A stretch of DNA of 64,000 nucleotides from Acrasis kona (GCA_026419775.2 JAOPGA020000489.1:1-64000), one strand, 5' to 3'; shown: positions 21,958 to 32,963, counted from the stretch's first letter. Notes: generated by a model from the sequence alone, not told the origin. Translations and numbers: made by a program.

Positions 21958-24900
21958 TTACTCGTCGTTGTCATTTTCTTCAACATATTCCTCATAATCT
22001 TCTGCGTCTTCATCATCTCCGACAAATTGATCTTCATCGTCGTCGGCTGGTACAGCGAAATGTTCCTCGTCTTCAACAACATCATCCATTAATGGATCAA
22101 AGGTTGGGTCAGTGACATCATCAGTAGAATATTTATTGGAGTGTTTCCTGCTCTCGTAAATACTGAAGAAGTTTCTTCTACTCTTCTTCAAGTATACACC
22201 AACTGATGCAATTATTATAACTGATACTACAACCAATAATAAGGTAATTCCTAGAGCTGTTCCTAATCCTATCCATAATCCTGTGGTATTGACTCCGACT
22301 GCACCTGGTGCTACTACACCTGCTGCGGCGATATCAATTGCTGGAGTTGGGGTCTGTGTTCCAGTTGCTCTTACAATGGTATTGTCAGCATTAGCAATAC
22401 CAGCACCAGAACTTGATGTCGAATGTGAGTCACCTGTTGGAGAGACGCAAACACGCATCATTCTCTTTGGTATACAATCTGCGCAAGTCTTTTGTATTGA
22501 TCTTTCAGAGAAGGTTGGTTCCGGTGCTTCAGTTTCTGGTGGTGGGTTACATAAGCATGAAAGCACGCAGTTTCTATCGTCAGCAGTGTTGTATAATGTG
22601 TGTGTTCCATAAGCACAGTTTGTGGGGCATGGGGCAACCTCTGGACATGGTTTTGGTAGGAGTGTGCAGTCAATAACGCATCCATTATCGTCAATATCAT
22701 AATTACCATAGTACCCAGTCTTTGATTCGCAGGTAGGAAGTGGTGGACAAGGAATAGGCATGTAACCACATTGAACTGCACAGTCATTGACATCTCGGAT
22801 CAAGAATGATTTGTAGAATCTTCTGCTTGGACACACTGGTGCTGCTGCACAAACATGCACTCTGGTGTAACCGATTACACATCCTTGATCATCCTTAGTC
22901 AATACAATTTCTTCATTAGGTCCAGGAGCTGGTACAGGAATATTTTCACAATCACGCGTGTAGTTACATCCAACGATACAGTTGTTCAGGTCGTATTGAT
23001 ATGTGCGAGTAAATCCAGTTTTTGGTCCGCAGTCTGTGGCATTTTTGCAACCCACTGAAACGTAACTACAACTAGATGGGCATCCATTTACATCATAATT
23101 TTGGATTAGTGTTAAACCAAATGGAGCTGGCGAACACTCTGGAATAATACATACTATTGTTTTATTTGTAGGAGCGGGAGTTGTTGGCACAACAGTGTTT
23201 GTTAAAGGATAGGTCGATTGGGTTGAAGTAGTAGCTGCATCTGTAGTAACTGGTGCGGATGTAGTAGTAGTTGGAGTTGAAGTGGTGGTGGTAGGTGCCT
23301 CTGTAGTTAACACAGCTGTGGTAGTTGTAGGATTGGATGTTGAGGTTGAAGGAGTTGTAGTGGTTGGCGCTGACGTTGTTGGAGATGTAGTAGCTGGTGC
23401 ATCAGTTGTTGGTGCGGAGGTGGTTGTAGCTGGGATAGAGGTAGTTGTTGGTGTTAATGTGGTTGGTGCTGAAGTAGTGGTTGATGGAGTAGCAGGAGAG
23501 GAGGTAGTAGTGGGGATAAAAGTGGTTGGTGCATCGGTAGTTGGTGCCACAGTGGTTGGTGCTGAAGTGATTGGTGACGATGTAGTGGTAGTAGGTGAAC
23601 TGGTGGTTGGTGCTGTGGTAGTTGTAGCTGGGGAGCTAGTAGTAGGTACAGCGGTAGTTGGTGCCACAGTGGTTGGTGCTGAAGTGGTTGGTGACGATGT
23701 AGTAGTAGTAGGTGAACTGGTGGTTGGTGCTGAAGTGGTTGGTGCATCAGTTGTTGATGTGGAGGTGGTTGAATCAGGCGAAGAGGTAGTTGTTGCTGCT
23801 TTAGTAAAAGGTGCTGAGGTTGATGCTCCAGGAGATATTGTAGTCGCAACGCTAGTGGTCGCGGGAGTTGTAGGAGTAGCTGTTGTTGGTGCAATTGTAG
23901 TAGATGGTAGCGCGGTTGGTACACCGGTAGTTGTGGTTGGTGCGGGTGTCGTCGCCACTGGTGAAGCACTAGTGGTAGCTGCAGGTGTTGTAGGTGACAC
24001 AGTAGATGGCGTTGCAGCAGTTGGTGCAGTAGTAGTTGTAGGCGTCGCAGTAGTCGGCGTCGCAGTAGTTGGTGAGAAAGTAGTTGGTGCTGTAGTAGTT
24101 GTAGCTGGTGAGCTAGTAGTAGGTACAGCGGTAGTTGGTGCAACAGTGGTTGGCGCAGATGTAGTGGATGCTGCGGTGGTGGGAGCTGTTGTTGGTGCTG
24201 TGGTGGTTGGTGCTGCGGTGGTGGGCGCAGTAGTAGTTGGTGGTGCGTTTGTGGTAGGCGCAGTAGAGGTTGGACCTACAGTTGTAGCAGCGAATGTTGT
24301 AGGAGAAGTAGTAGGAACTATTGTGGTTGCGGCAGAAGTAGTAGGTACTACAGTGGATTGTGCGGTGGTGGGTACTGTCGTCGTTGATGATGACGTAGTA
24401 GGTGCCGCAGTGGTGGGTGTGGACGTTGTAGGTGTTGCGGTCGTGAGTGTTGATGTCGTTGGTGATGCCGTGGTAGGTGTCAGAGTAGTGGATGAGGATG
24501 TCGTTGGTACTACGGTAGTGGGCGCTGCGGTGGTAGGTACGGAGGTTGTTGGTGCTACAGATGTTGTTGGCGAGGAGGTGGTTGGCGATATAGTTGTAGG
24601 TTGTGATGTGGTCGGTGCTGAGGTTGTAGTTGGTGCAGTGGTTGGCGCTGAAGTTGAGGGGGCGGATGTTGTTAGTGTTGGTGCCGACGTTGTTGGTGAT
24701 ACAGTAGTTGGTGCGGATGTTGTTCCCACTGGTGAAGCAGTAGTGGTAGCTGCAGATGTCGTAGGTGACACAGTAGATGGTGTCGCAGTAGTAGGTGTGG
24801 CGGTAGTTGGTGCTGTAGTAGTTGTAGCTGGTGAGCTAGTAGTAGGTACCGCGGTAGTTGGTGCAACAGTGTTTGGCACAGATGTAGTGGGTGCTGCGGT

Positions 24901-26094
24901 GGTGGGTGATGTTGTTGATGCTGTGGTGGTTGGTGCTGTGGTGGTGGGCGCAGTAGTAGGTACAGCGGTAGTTGGTGCAACAGTAGTTGGCGCAGATGTG
25001 GTGGGTGCTGTGGTGGTGGGAGCAGATGTTGTTGGTGCTGCGGTGGTGGGAGCTGTAGTAGTTGGTGCTGCGGTGGTGGGAGCTGTAGTAGTTGTAGCTG
25101 GGGAGCTAGTAGTGGGTGCTGCGGTGGTCGATGCTGATGTTGTTGGTGCTGCGGTGGTGGGAACTGTTGTTGTTGGTGCTGTGGTGGTCGGTGCAGAGGT
25201 GGTCGGTGCTGTTGTTGTTGGTGCTGTGGTGGTCGGTGCTACTGTGGTAGGGGCTGTTGTTGGTATAGTTGTTGTTGGTGCTGAGGTGGTTGGTGATACA
25301 GTGGTAGCAGCAGATGTACTGGTCGGTGCTCCTGTTGTAGGCGAATTAGTAGTGGCGGCCGATGTACTAATTGGTGCACCTGTTGTTGGTGCAGAAGTTG
25401 TACTTGGCGCGCACTCACATGTTATACAATTTCTGGCGTCACTAGTGTCGACTCCATTTATAGTACCGCTTGGGCAGTCCTTGGGGCAACTGTTAAGTGG
25501 ACATGGCTCTGGAATTGGCTTGCATGAAGAAGGGCATCCTAAATTATTATAAATTGTTGTCATTGTGTAACCCTTTGGTGCAGCTGGGCATGGAGGAATA
25601 GGTGGGCATGTCGCAGGTGCAGGTGTTGCCGTTGGTGTTGGTGTTGGGCCAACACAAGTACAGGAGGACAAACAATGTCTTCCATCGTCGTTGCTATATT
25701 TTTGATCAAATCCTTGTGGGCATGAAGCAGGGCATGTCACAACCGGGCAAGGAATCATGGTAATATTACAGGCTGCAGGGCAGCCGTCTGATTTGTAGAA
25801 CATCACAGTGGTGTATCCTGCAGGAGGAACTGGACATCCTTCAAAGTCACGACATGGATAAAGAACTGGTATGGAAAGTGTTTTGTTGTTAATGATAATG
25901 TCAGTAATATTCTTCTTAATCTCGTTTTCTTCTGGCTTCGATGGCGTGTAAGCTGGACAGTCGAGCTTATTGTCTAGAAGCGAATTATAATCGTCAAGCG
26001 TCAACGTGTACGTGTAGCTCGTGGTGCTTTGCCCCAAGGCATAGCAGACCACCAACACTAGCAGCAAAAAAAGACTCAGTGCAGCCTCCTTCAT
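21958..26094 (-). CDS. Large mucin-like type I membrane glycoprotein
   Basis: 1378 residues, single exon. A signal peptide (LSLFLLLVLVVCYALGQS) is followed by Cys-rich modules with the recurring pattern CPxxPxGYT...GCPxxC. Residues about 222-970 are a Thr/Pro/Ala/Ser repeat of APTT-type tetrapeptides, then further Cys-rich modules, a membrane segment near 1270-1302 and an acidic cytoplasmic tail ending in Asp/Glu runs. The repeat would be densely O-glycosylated and rod-like. The paired Cys modules could bind ligands or self-associate. No precise family is recognised. The role is presumably surface coat or adhesion. Repeat length is likely to vary between strains and to be hard to assemble. 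Confidence 0.85.
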   Translation of the reverse strand: MKEAALSLFLLLVLVVCYALGQSTTSYTYTLTLDDYNSLLDNKLDCPAYTPSKPEENEIKKNITDIIINNKTLSIPVLYPCRDFEGCPVPPAGYTTVMFYKSDGCPAACNITMIPCPVVTCPASCPQGFDQKYSNDDGRHCLSSCTCVGPTPTPTATPAPATCPPIPPCPAAPKGYTMTTIYNNLGCPSSCKPIPEPCPLNSCPKDCPSGTINGVDTSDARNCITCECAPSTTSAPTTGAPISTSAATTNSPTTGAPTSTSAATTVSPTTSAPTTTIPTTAPTTVAPTTTAPTTTAPTTSAPTTTAPTTTVPTTAAPTTSASTTAAPTTSSPATTTTAPTTAAPTTTAPTTAAPTTSAPTTTAPTTSAPTTVAPTTAVPTTAPTTTAPTTTASTTSPTTAAPTTSVPNTVAPTTAVPTTSSPATTTTAPTTATPTTATPSTVSPTTSAATTTASPVGTTSAPTTVSPTTSAPTLTTSAPSTSAPTTAPTTTSAPTTSQPTTISPTTSSPTTSVAPTTSVPTTAAPTTVVPTTSSSTTLTPTTASPTTSTLTTATPTTSTPTTAAPTTSSSTTTVPTTAQSTVVPTTSAATTIVPTTSPTTFAATTVGPTSTAPTTNAPPTTTAPTTAAPTTTAPTTAPTTAASTTSAPTTVAPTTAVPTTSSPATTTTAPTTFSPTTATPTTATPTTTTAPTAATPSTVSPTTPAATTSASPVATTPAPTTTTGVPTALPSTTIAPTTATPTTPATTSVATTISPGASTSAPFTKAATTTSSPDSTTSTSTTDAPTTSAPTTSSPTTTTSSPTTSAPTTVAPTTAVPTTSSPATTTTAPTTSSPTTTTSSPITSAPTTVAPTTDAPTTFIPTTTSSPATPSTTTSAPTTLTPTTTSIPATTTSAPTTDAPATTSPTTSAPTTTTPSTSTSNPTTTTAVLTTEAPTTTTSTPTTTTSAPVTTDAATTSTQSTYPLTNTVVPTTPAPTNKTIVCIIPECSPAPFGLTLIQNYDVNGCPSSCSYVSVGCKNATDCGPKTGFTRTYQYDLNNCIVGCNYTRDCENIPVPAPGPNEEIVLTKDDQGCVIGYTRVHVCAAAPVCPSRRFYKSFLIRDVNDCAVQCGYMPIPCPPLPTCESKTGYYGNYDIDDNGCVIDCTLLPKPCPEVAPCPTNCAYGTHTLYNTADDRNCVLSCLCNPPPETEAPEPTFSERSIQKTCADCIPKRMMRVCVSPTGDSHSTSSSGAGIANADNTIVRATGTQTPTPAIDIAAAGVVAPGAVGVNTTGLWIGLGTALGITLLLVVVSVIIIASVGVYLKKSRRNFFSIYESRKHSNKYSTDDVTDPTFDPLMDDVVEDEEHFAVPADDDEDQFVGDDEDAEDYEEYVEENDNDE
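23190..25430 (-). repeat. APTT-type tetrapeptide-coding repeat
   Basis: Degenerate 12-nt units encode (A/S)PTT variants through the middle of the mucin-like gene. Blocks such as AVPTTSSPATTTTAPTT recur several times at longer intervals, showing higher-order duplication within the array. The complementary strand is open for 756 codons only as a by-product. Confidence 0.85.
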
Positions 26095-26234
26095 GCTATA
26101 AATTTTTTCCAGGAGTGTACTGTTAACAAAAGTGCAGGTTGATTGGAATTACTGTAATTACTATAAAGTGTTTTGCACAACAAGAACATTTATGGAACGA
26201 CCAATCCACCTGTATCATTGTAACAAGAAATTTA

Positions 26235-27890
26235 TTATACAAATCTAACAAGGTCACCTTCAAGGTAATCCAGAAGCCTCTCCCTCGCCAGCTCAAAATC
26301 CATCACTGTCTGTCGACTTTCAACCTTCTTTGGAATTTCAATATCGAGGTTCGTACACGCACGAATGATTTGTTGGACGGTAGCACGACGTATCCACTCA
26401 GGATTAAACCCAGTCAATTCACAATACATCAACCGACTACGACCTTCATGTTTACTTACACCCGTTTTAAAAAGTTTTTTCTCGTCAGGTCCCCATGTGT
26501 CATGCACGTTCAAAAATTTCACACCCTTGTGCCGCGCCGTCTCCACGAGCTCCTTTAACTTTTGACTGGCTCTCTCCTCCGCCTCAATGAGATCCTTCCT
26601 CCGCCTCAAACGGCTCTCTTGTTCTTCTTTGGATAGATTCTTCATCAGCTTGTCCAATACATTTTCCATGGTAAGGTTTCTTGTGGGTGGCTTGGTTAGA
26701 ATCTTTCTGCATACTGGACAAACTTTCTTTTGTTTGATCCATTCGGCCAGACATGGCTTGCAAAATGTATGGCTGCACTGTAATGTAGTAGCACTCACAA
26801 TCAGTTCTTGACAGATGGCACATGTAAACTCTTGTTCAATGTCTCCCATGATGCCGTGTTCTTGGGCATCTTGCAATTGTTGTGCTTGTGCTTGCTGCTG
26901 TGCTTGTTGCTGTTGATTGAGTTGGTTGATGGTTGCCAGGAGTTCGTTGACGCGACTTTCATGTTCTCTCACCAGACCTTCATTTGCTTTTTGCGTTTCA
27001 GTGATTAATTCTTGAAGTTGTGATTGTTCCTTGGTGAGCTGGTTTTTGGCTTCTTCAAGTTGCTTCTCTAAATCCATGATGCGTTGGTTGAGTGCATCCT
27101 CTGCTGTTTTTCTTTTTTTTAATTCTTGTGCAAAATCAGAGTAAGAGGAGTCCATTTGTTCCAACTTTCTTTTTGAGCCTGGCGTCGATGACGAATGATT
27201 CTGAAATGAATGGTTAGTAAGATCATCGACCATACGATCAAAGTTATCGTCGACCACGACGAATTTGTAAACGAATGTATCTTTTCTTTTCGAAAGAATA
27301 TCTTGTTTCTGTTGCTCTGTAAGTTTGTCAAAAGGTGTGGATGGGTTGTCTGTGCTAAAATCCATAAAATCACCTACTTGCAAACCACTACCAGCTGTAA
27401 ATAATAACAAGTCTCCATTTCTTAAGTAAAATTAAAATTGATAATTTCAATGTGCACATACTCTAGTCTTGAGGTTTCTATTTTTTTTGCATTTAAAAAC
27501 GTTCCATTTACACTTTTATTGTCTGAAATTCTAAAACTAATTTTGCCGTCTTCTCCAGGGACACCATAAATCGTACAATGTACTCTCGAAACCATTCTGC
27601 TATGTTCGGCGGGATCAAGTAGACTTTGATTGTTACTATGTTGATTAATTAAAAACTTACAGGTCGACCTGGTTTTTGGCTCTCCCTATACTAAATTGCA
27701 GTGTTTTTATATCGACTTCCTTTGGGACGCCTTTTGTATCTGTTAACAAACACAGTTTGGCGTACATGTGTGGTTGCCCAATCTTCTCCTGTGACTGATC
27801 GAGTTGTGGTGCATTTTGTGATTCTATATTCGTGCTTGTGCTTGAATTATCATTGTGTTCAAGTGAATCAGCCCCCACTCCCGCGCTCAT
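26235..27890 (-). CDS. FHA-RING E3 ubiquitin ligase (CHFR/RNF8-like)
   Basis: Three exons (introns 27421-27461 and 27624-27660) give 525 residues. An N-terminal FHA domain reads FSIGRAKNQVDL, then SRVHCTIYG and NGTFLNAKKI, the phosphothreonine-binding signature. A coiled coil (about 235-340) with a Gln-rich stretch follows, then a C3HC4 RING (CAICQEL, CSHTFCKPC, CPVC). The C-terminal 170 residues are charged, with no domain I recognise. FHA-RING proteins such as CHFR and RNF8 ubiquitinate targets at mitotic checkpoints or DNA breaks. The FHA, coiled-coil, RING order is closest to RNF8, though RNF8's RING is C-terminal. Confidence 0.85.
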
Positions 27891-28277
27891 ATGAGTGACG
27901 AAATTTTTTACAAATTATCATCAAGTTCATAAGGATCACGACAAAGCCTTTGTGACAAGTTTAATATTGAGTAGAGTTTATATTGTGGACTGGATCTGAT
28001 GTATATAAGATAATAGTACTAAACTGGCGTTGAGATAGAGAAGAGTCTTTCGGTTGAAAGGATTACTTATTATACACGTGAATTCATTATTAACGTTCAT
28101 TGATTTTTATTACTTTAACTTTATAATAAAAGAAACTTTTACCCACCTGCCTGACCGGAGGGATTGATTGGAATTAGAAGTGGAACCTGTAGGAACATAT
28201 TCTGTTGTCTGTTGCTCTAAAGGATGGACTTAGCAAATTTTTACCATGAATTGGATGATTGTGTATGTAGCACGTTA
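27891..28277. other. Intergenic region
   Basis: This stretch is AT-rich sequence upstream of the FHA-RING gene and downstream of the small gene ending at 28278. I see no reading frame of note and no RNA gene. Confidence 0.35.
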
Positions 28278-28597
28278 TTAAAAATCAACTCCAGTTAGAG
28301 GGTTTTTTATCGTACGTGTATAACTCAAACGGTCCAAATTTCTTATAACTTCAGTTTCGAGATGTTCTTCGTTAATGTTGAGTGCATTTTCTTGTATAAA
28401 CTCTTGCTTGTTTAAATGTGAGATTTCGTCTGGCGAAAGTATCCTATCAACCACTGGTAGAATTTTCCTAGTATGTTTCTTCCAATCTACGATCATCGTC
28501 AGTTTGACTTGGAAATACCATTCGGTAAATGCAACTCTATCAGAATCTCCACGAATAAACAATTCTTGTTCAATCTTGATAACAAATTTCTTAACGT
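28278..28597 (-). CDS. Hypothetical protein, 5' end unresolved
   Basis: An open exon of about 106 residues reads convincingly as protein (for example TEWYFQVKLTMIVDWKKHTR). It begins at a likely splice acceptor (TTTATTATAG) at 28598 and ends at a stop. No in-frame ATG or compatible first exon can be placed upstream. The only internal ATG would give 73 residues. It is divergent from POLD3, with under 70 bp between the two. No family is recognised. Confidence 0.45.
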
Positions 28598-28661
28598 CTA
28601 TAATAAAGAGGAGAGTGCATAAGGTTACAACATTTTAAACGACCAGTTGACTTCGGCGCAA

Positions 28662-29798
28662 ATGTCGAACTGGAGTGTGGATGATTATATGGAATCAATA
28701 GATCTGGAGGTACAAGAGGGAAGACATGTAGACTTTAAGTGGGTTGCATCGAGATTCTCTTGCCCAACTATTGTAGCTAAGAAGTACAGTCTATTTTTTA
28801 CATAATTATATAACAATAAAAGAATGCTATACTCATATGCAACAAAAAACAAAAAGGAATGCTCATGCATGTATTATATATCCGGAGTAGACAAACGAAC
28901 AAAAATTCAAACAATTTTCATCGTTTCGGACAAAAAGCGAGTTAAAGTTTTAGATGAGTTGGATCCTGTTCTATCCCAACATGTGTACAGCGTATCAAAG
29001 AACAAACCCTCGACCATAACAGACATTTACAATGCCGACTCTCAGGCAATGTTCGTCCCCAAGGATCATGGCGCCATAAATTATTATAAAGGGGAAGTAG
29101 AATTAAGAAAAATGTCACGTCCAGCTTCAAAGCCGATATCAAACATTCCTCCACCAACAACAGTCAAGCAAGAAGCAAAAGAAACCAATGTAAAGAAGGA
29201 AAAGGCAGCTCAAAAAGGTATGGCTTCTCTCTTTTCAAAGAATGCCACGCCCTCCACAAGCAGCACTCCACAAAAACAATCCTCCACCACCAACAATGAA
29301 AATGACCATGACACTCCCGCCAAAACAAAGAAGAAGGCTGCTGCATCCAAACCCAAAAAATCAGTCAACAAGAAGAGAAAGCAAAGGGACGAACAAGAGA
29401 GCGAAGAGAGCGATCTTGTCATGGATGAAGAAGATGACGCCATGGACGAAGACACGCCCAACCCATCTCCCGTTAAAAAGGAAAAGGAATCTCCACAAAA
29501 ACAATCATCATCATCATCGAATACTGTAGGTGTCAAAAAGGAAGCAAAGACGCGTCTCGTTAAGAAACAAGTTTTCACAACCAACGAAGAAGGATATAGA
29601 GTTGCAAGCGATGAATGGGTCACCGAAGAGGTACCAGCTGAGGAAGAGGAAACACCACCAACACCACAAGTGAAAAAGTCAACCACAGCATCAACTAAAA
29701 AGACGACACCACCTAAAAAGAAGACTTCTTCAACATCAGCAAATGCAAAAGCAACACCAAAACAAGGAAGCATCACGAGCTTTTTTAATAAAAAATAA
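28662..29798 (+). CDS. POLD3: DNA polymerase delta subunit 3 (p66/Cdc27)
   Basis: Two exons with a 39-nt intron (28784-28822) give 365 residues. The N-terminal domain matches POLD3: a helix followed by VDFKWVASRF and, across the junction, AKKMLYSYATKNK and YYISGV. The middle is a Lys/Glu/Ser-rich linker. Near the C-terminus VFTTNEEGYRVASDEWVTEE is typical of the family, and the end QGSITSFFNKK is a PCNA-interacting box. In the nucleus the subunit bridges polymerase delta to PCNA for lagging-strand synthesis and break-induced replication. The stop lies 7 bp from the stop of the convergent gene. Confidence 0.92.
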
Positions 29799-29805
29799 AG
29801 TGAAT

Positions 29806-31477
29806 TTATTTTCTAAAGTAATCATCTCTAAATGACATGTATCTTTCAATGTACGAGCCTTGTTGTTGATCAAAGATATCGTCCTCGTCTCGCCGCTTTA
29901 CGAATCTTCTGTCCCTTCTTCTTGGTACGTCTTCTCTTTCTTCGTCCTCCTCTGAATTTTCGACTTGTTCTTCAACTTTCTTTTCTTCTTGTATCAATTG
30001 ACCCGAAGTGATGGGTCTAGACTCTTCATCGTCTTCTTGATTGGGCATAAAAACGTATTGGTCCGGTTGGTATGGTTCTCTTGGTATAATGTTGACAGGT
30101 ACTGAGCTGGCATAAATTTGTTTATTGTGTAAAGGTAATCTTTCTCGTTCCTCTTCCACCTCTTCCTCTTGCTCTTCTTCCTCTACGTCTTGAACACTTG
30201 GTGTCACTGGAGATTCCACATCTTCGTCAAAACTAAAAACTGGATCTGGTGTATATGTGTTGCGTATCCTTTCGTTGTAACGACTTTGTTTGATAAGGTA
30301 ATCCTCGACACCTGCTGACACTTTGCGACGAACGACCACTGGTGCATTTTTTCTATTAAATAAATTAGTCTGGTCGTTGGGTCCCATGGGAGACGAAATA
30401 CCAATCGGCATACTTTGTGATAATTCCGTGCCCAATTCTTGTGACTGGTTAGGAGCGGTCATAATGTTTGCTAATGATGCCAACTTGTTCTTCATTTTCG
30501 TTCGGAGTGATTTTGTAGGGAAGGTTCGTTTATTAGTAGTTGATGGACTTTTGGGTTCTGGTTTAGTAATGGTGGGTTGGACGACTGGTGCCGCTTGCGT
30601 TACTGGTGGTGCTGCTACGACAGGATTCGATGGTGCTGCTTCCTTTTGTGTAATTTCGTCAAAGTATGATAGTAGGGTGGCATTTGTGCTGGCGTTGGAT
30701 AATGGTGATGGGCAGGTAAGATCGGAAAGTGATGGGAAACGTCTGCTCTTGCGGACACCTGAATCACGGTGTGAGATGTGCTGGCTAATGCTGGTGAAGA
30801 GAGTGGAGCGATCTGCTTGGGCTTTGTTGAACATGTCTAGATAACTCACTCTTTGTTTGTGCGCGAACTGTTTAATGCGCTCCTCCATTTTATTTTTTTC
30901 AGAGGTTAAATGTTTTTGCATGTGTAGTTGAAGTGTCTTTAAGACTGGGAGTTGATTCACGTTGTAACCATCTCCTATCAGAGGAGTTAGAGGAATGATT
31001 TTGAATATTTCAGAGTAGTCCTTTGTATTCTTTAGTTTTGAAATATCTTCTCCATTCTGCAGCATTAGTGTATTCAAATGCAAAAATTACTTACTAACAT
31101 GTGGTCGTGATTCAATAAATACTTTTGAGATCTGTTTAAATATAACGCAACAAATGTGCCACAATTGCCACAAGTGAATTGAGTAAGATTTCCACTGTCA
31201 TCAACAGGATCTTCGTCCAGTAATACGCTGACGCTCTGATAGTGTAAATTTATCGACTAAATATGTTGATTACAGATTGTATTCCTTGTGAGCATACACC
31301 CATCATTAGGTTTTTTATTCCAAAATCCTCACAAACAGATTGCGCTGGCTTTAATGCTGCATTATCTTCTTCGTCAAGTTCCTCAACACGAACCAATCTC
31401 TCCGTATATAAACTTGTGTATACATTTAGACATTTACATGAGTATTGAACATCCTGCTTCAGATGTTGGGATAACAT
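29806..31477 (-). CDS. Unrecognised protein with zinc-ribbon-like N-terminus
   Basis: Three exons (introns 31057-31094 and 31236-31273, both 38 nt) give 531 residues from the ATG at 31477. The N-terminus has a Cys-x-Cys (YSCKCLNVY) about 70 residues before a Cys-x-x-Cys (FTCGNCGTFVAL), which may bind zinc. A probable coiled-coil helix follows (KTLQLHMQKHLTSEKNK), then long Pro/Ser/Gln-rich and Glu/Arg-rich disordered sequence ending SFRDDYFRK. There is no signal peptide or membrane span. It is probably a scaffold or regulatory protein. I cannot name a family. Confidence 0.75.
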
Positions 31478-31804
31478 CTTTTTACAATTTTTATTGATTG
31501 ACAATCAAATACGTTATCGAAGTTGATCGAAAATGCTACATTTATATATATAGGTAACTAGTAAAATTATGTCTTATGGGTAGGATTGGGTTGATACTGC
31601 TGATTTTATTTTAAAGGGTTTTAGGGTTGCTGCTGAATCAAAAATTGAAATTTACCCTACTTCGCTGACTCCTACCAATTCTCGGGTAAATACAAAAGAT
31701 AAAATAGAAGTAGCTACACAGAAGTCAACTTGCTACCGAAACAGAGAGTTGAGAGTAGTTAATCTAAGATAATTAATACCAATATAAAGTAATAGAAAAT
31801 TTAT
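31478..31804. other. Intergenic region
   Basis: This holds the promoter of the zinc-ribbon-like gene and the 3' flank of the repeat surface-protein gene. There is a TATATATA stretch near 31543. Nothing else is visible. Confidence 0.35.
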
Positions 31805-32629
31805 TTACAACATAGAAACAATAGCGACCAATACAGTTGCAAATCCTAAAGCGAAGGTTGATGCAGATGAGGCTCTTGCGTTGTCTTCACCGCTCTCGTT
31901 GTTACCAACTGGAGCTTTAGTGACTGGTTTAGATACTTGAACTGGTGCGGATGTTGTGGTTGTTGGGCATTGTTTGCATACTGGGCAGTGATCACCGGTA
32001 CGTCTGAATCTTCTTGCTGGGGAAGCATTGTTATCGCCTGATAGGTTAGCATCGACAGTTCCGCATTTGCATGGTGCACATGTGGTGGTTGCTTCAACTG
32101 GTGGTGATGACTCAACTGGTGCTTGTGAGGTGACCTGAACTGGTGGTGAGGTAGTGGTTGGTGCAGCGGTGGTTGGGCATGCTTTGCAAACAGGGCAGTT
32201 GTCACCGTTGCGTCTTTGTCTTCTAGCTGGTGAGGCATTGTTATCACCTGATAGGTTAGCGTCAACAGTTCCACATGGGCATGGTGGGCAAGTTGTTGGT
32301 GCAGCTGTTGTGGTTACTTGTACCGGTGGTGAGGTAGTGGTTGGTGCAGCGGTGGTTGGGCATGCTTTGCAAACAGGGCAGTTGTCACCGTTGCGTCTTT
32401 GTTTCCTTGCTGGTGAGGCGTTGTTATCTCCGGATAGATTGGCATCAACAGTTCCACATGGGCATGGTGGGCAAGTTGTTGGTGCAGCTGTTGTGGTTAC
32501 TTGTACTGGTGGAGAGGTTGTAGTAGGTGCTGCAGTGGTAGGATCAGAGTTTCTTCTTTGGCGAGAAGAGTCTGCATTGACTGTGAAGATGATTGCTAGA
32601 GCAATGAAAATAGCTAGAATGAATTTCAT
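31805..32629 (-). CDS. Secreted tandem-repeat protein, probably GPI-anchored
   Basis: 274 residues, single exon. A signal peptide (MKFILAIFIALAIIFTVNA) is followed by three copies of a 61-residue unit, the first two almost identical at DNA level. Each unit has CPPCPCGTVDANLSGDNN or a variant, a cluster ARKQRR, ARRQRR or ARRFRR, and CPVCKACP, linked by Thr/Pro-rich spacers. A further RQRR follows the signal peptide. The C-terminus is a small-residue site plus hydrophobic tail (TFALGFATVLVAIVSML) without basic residues after it, as in GPI precursors. The R-x-x-R and R-x-R-R clusters match furin/Kex2-type sites, so the protein may be cut into repeat peptides. There is no known family. Confidence 0.78.
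   Translation of the reverse strand: MKFILAIFIALAIIFTVNADSSRQRRNSDPTTAAPTTTSPPVQVTTTAAPTTCPPCPCGTVDANLSGDNNASPARKQRRNGDNCPVCKACPTTAAPTTTSPPVQVTTTAAPTTCPPCPCGTVDANLSGDNNASPARRQRRNGDNCPVCKACPTTAAPTTTSPPVQVTSQAPVESSPPVEATTTCAPCKCGTVDANLSGDNNASPARRFRRTGDHCPVCKQCPTTTTSAPVQVSKPVTKAPVGNNESGEDNARASSASTFALGFATVLVAIVSML
31970..32530 (-). repeat. Three tandem 183-nt coding repeats
   Basis: The motif ggttgggcatgctttgcaaa occurs at 32171 and 32354, 183 bp apart, with a more diverged third copy near 31970. The period is a multiple of three and keeps the frame. Near-identity of the two right-hand copies suggests recent duplication or gene conversion. Confidence 0.85.
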
Positions 32630-32963
32630 TTAACTTGTTGTTGTTGTTGTGTTGTTTTTGTTTAGTTTTATTGATAGATAGCTATCTGTTTAAATAGGAT
32701 AAGTCTTTCTAATAATAGAATCTAATCTTAAACCATTTCCAATGTAGGAAATGAATAATTACAATATACCCTGTTCCAATTCAATATTGAATATTTAATA
32801 TCGAATTCTTCAGCCCAACAGCGAGGAAGGAACAGCATTATTGAGAAGTATTCAACCCACTTTTGAGGCAGAATCTATGCCATTCTGCACCTATTACCAA
32901 TAAATAAAAAATGCCGAACAATTTAGTCCACCACACGAACGGTATTCAGAAGAAAACATTTAT
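32630..32963. other. Intergenic region
   Basis: This is the promoter side of the repeat surface-protein gene and the 3' flank of the next minus-strand gene. It is AT-rich, with short inverted repeats around AATATTGAATATTTAATATCG near 32785. There is no coding signal. Confidence 0.35.

Noticed and set aside
23282-25552. A 756-codon open frame on the plus strand, Val/Gly-rich
   Set aside because: It is the exact antisense of the Thr/Pro repeat. GGT, GTN and GTT codons arise mechanically from ACC/ACN/AAC complements. It has no signal peptide, domain or codon bias of its own.
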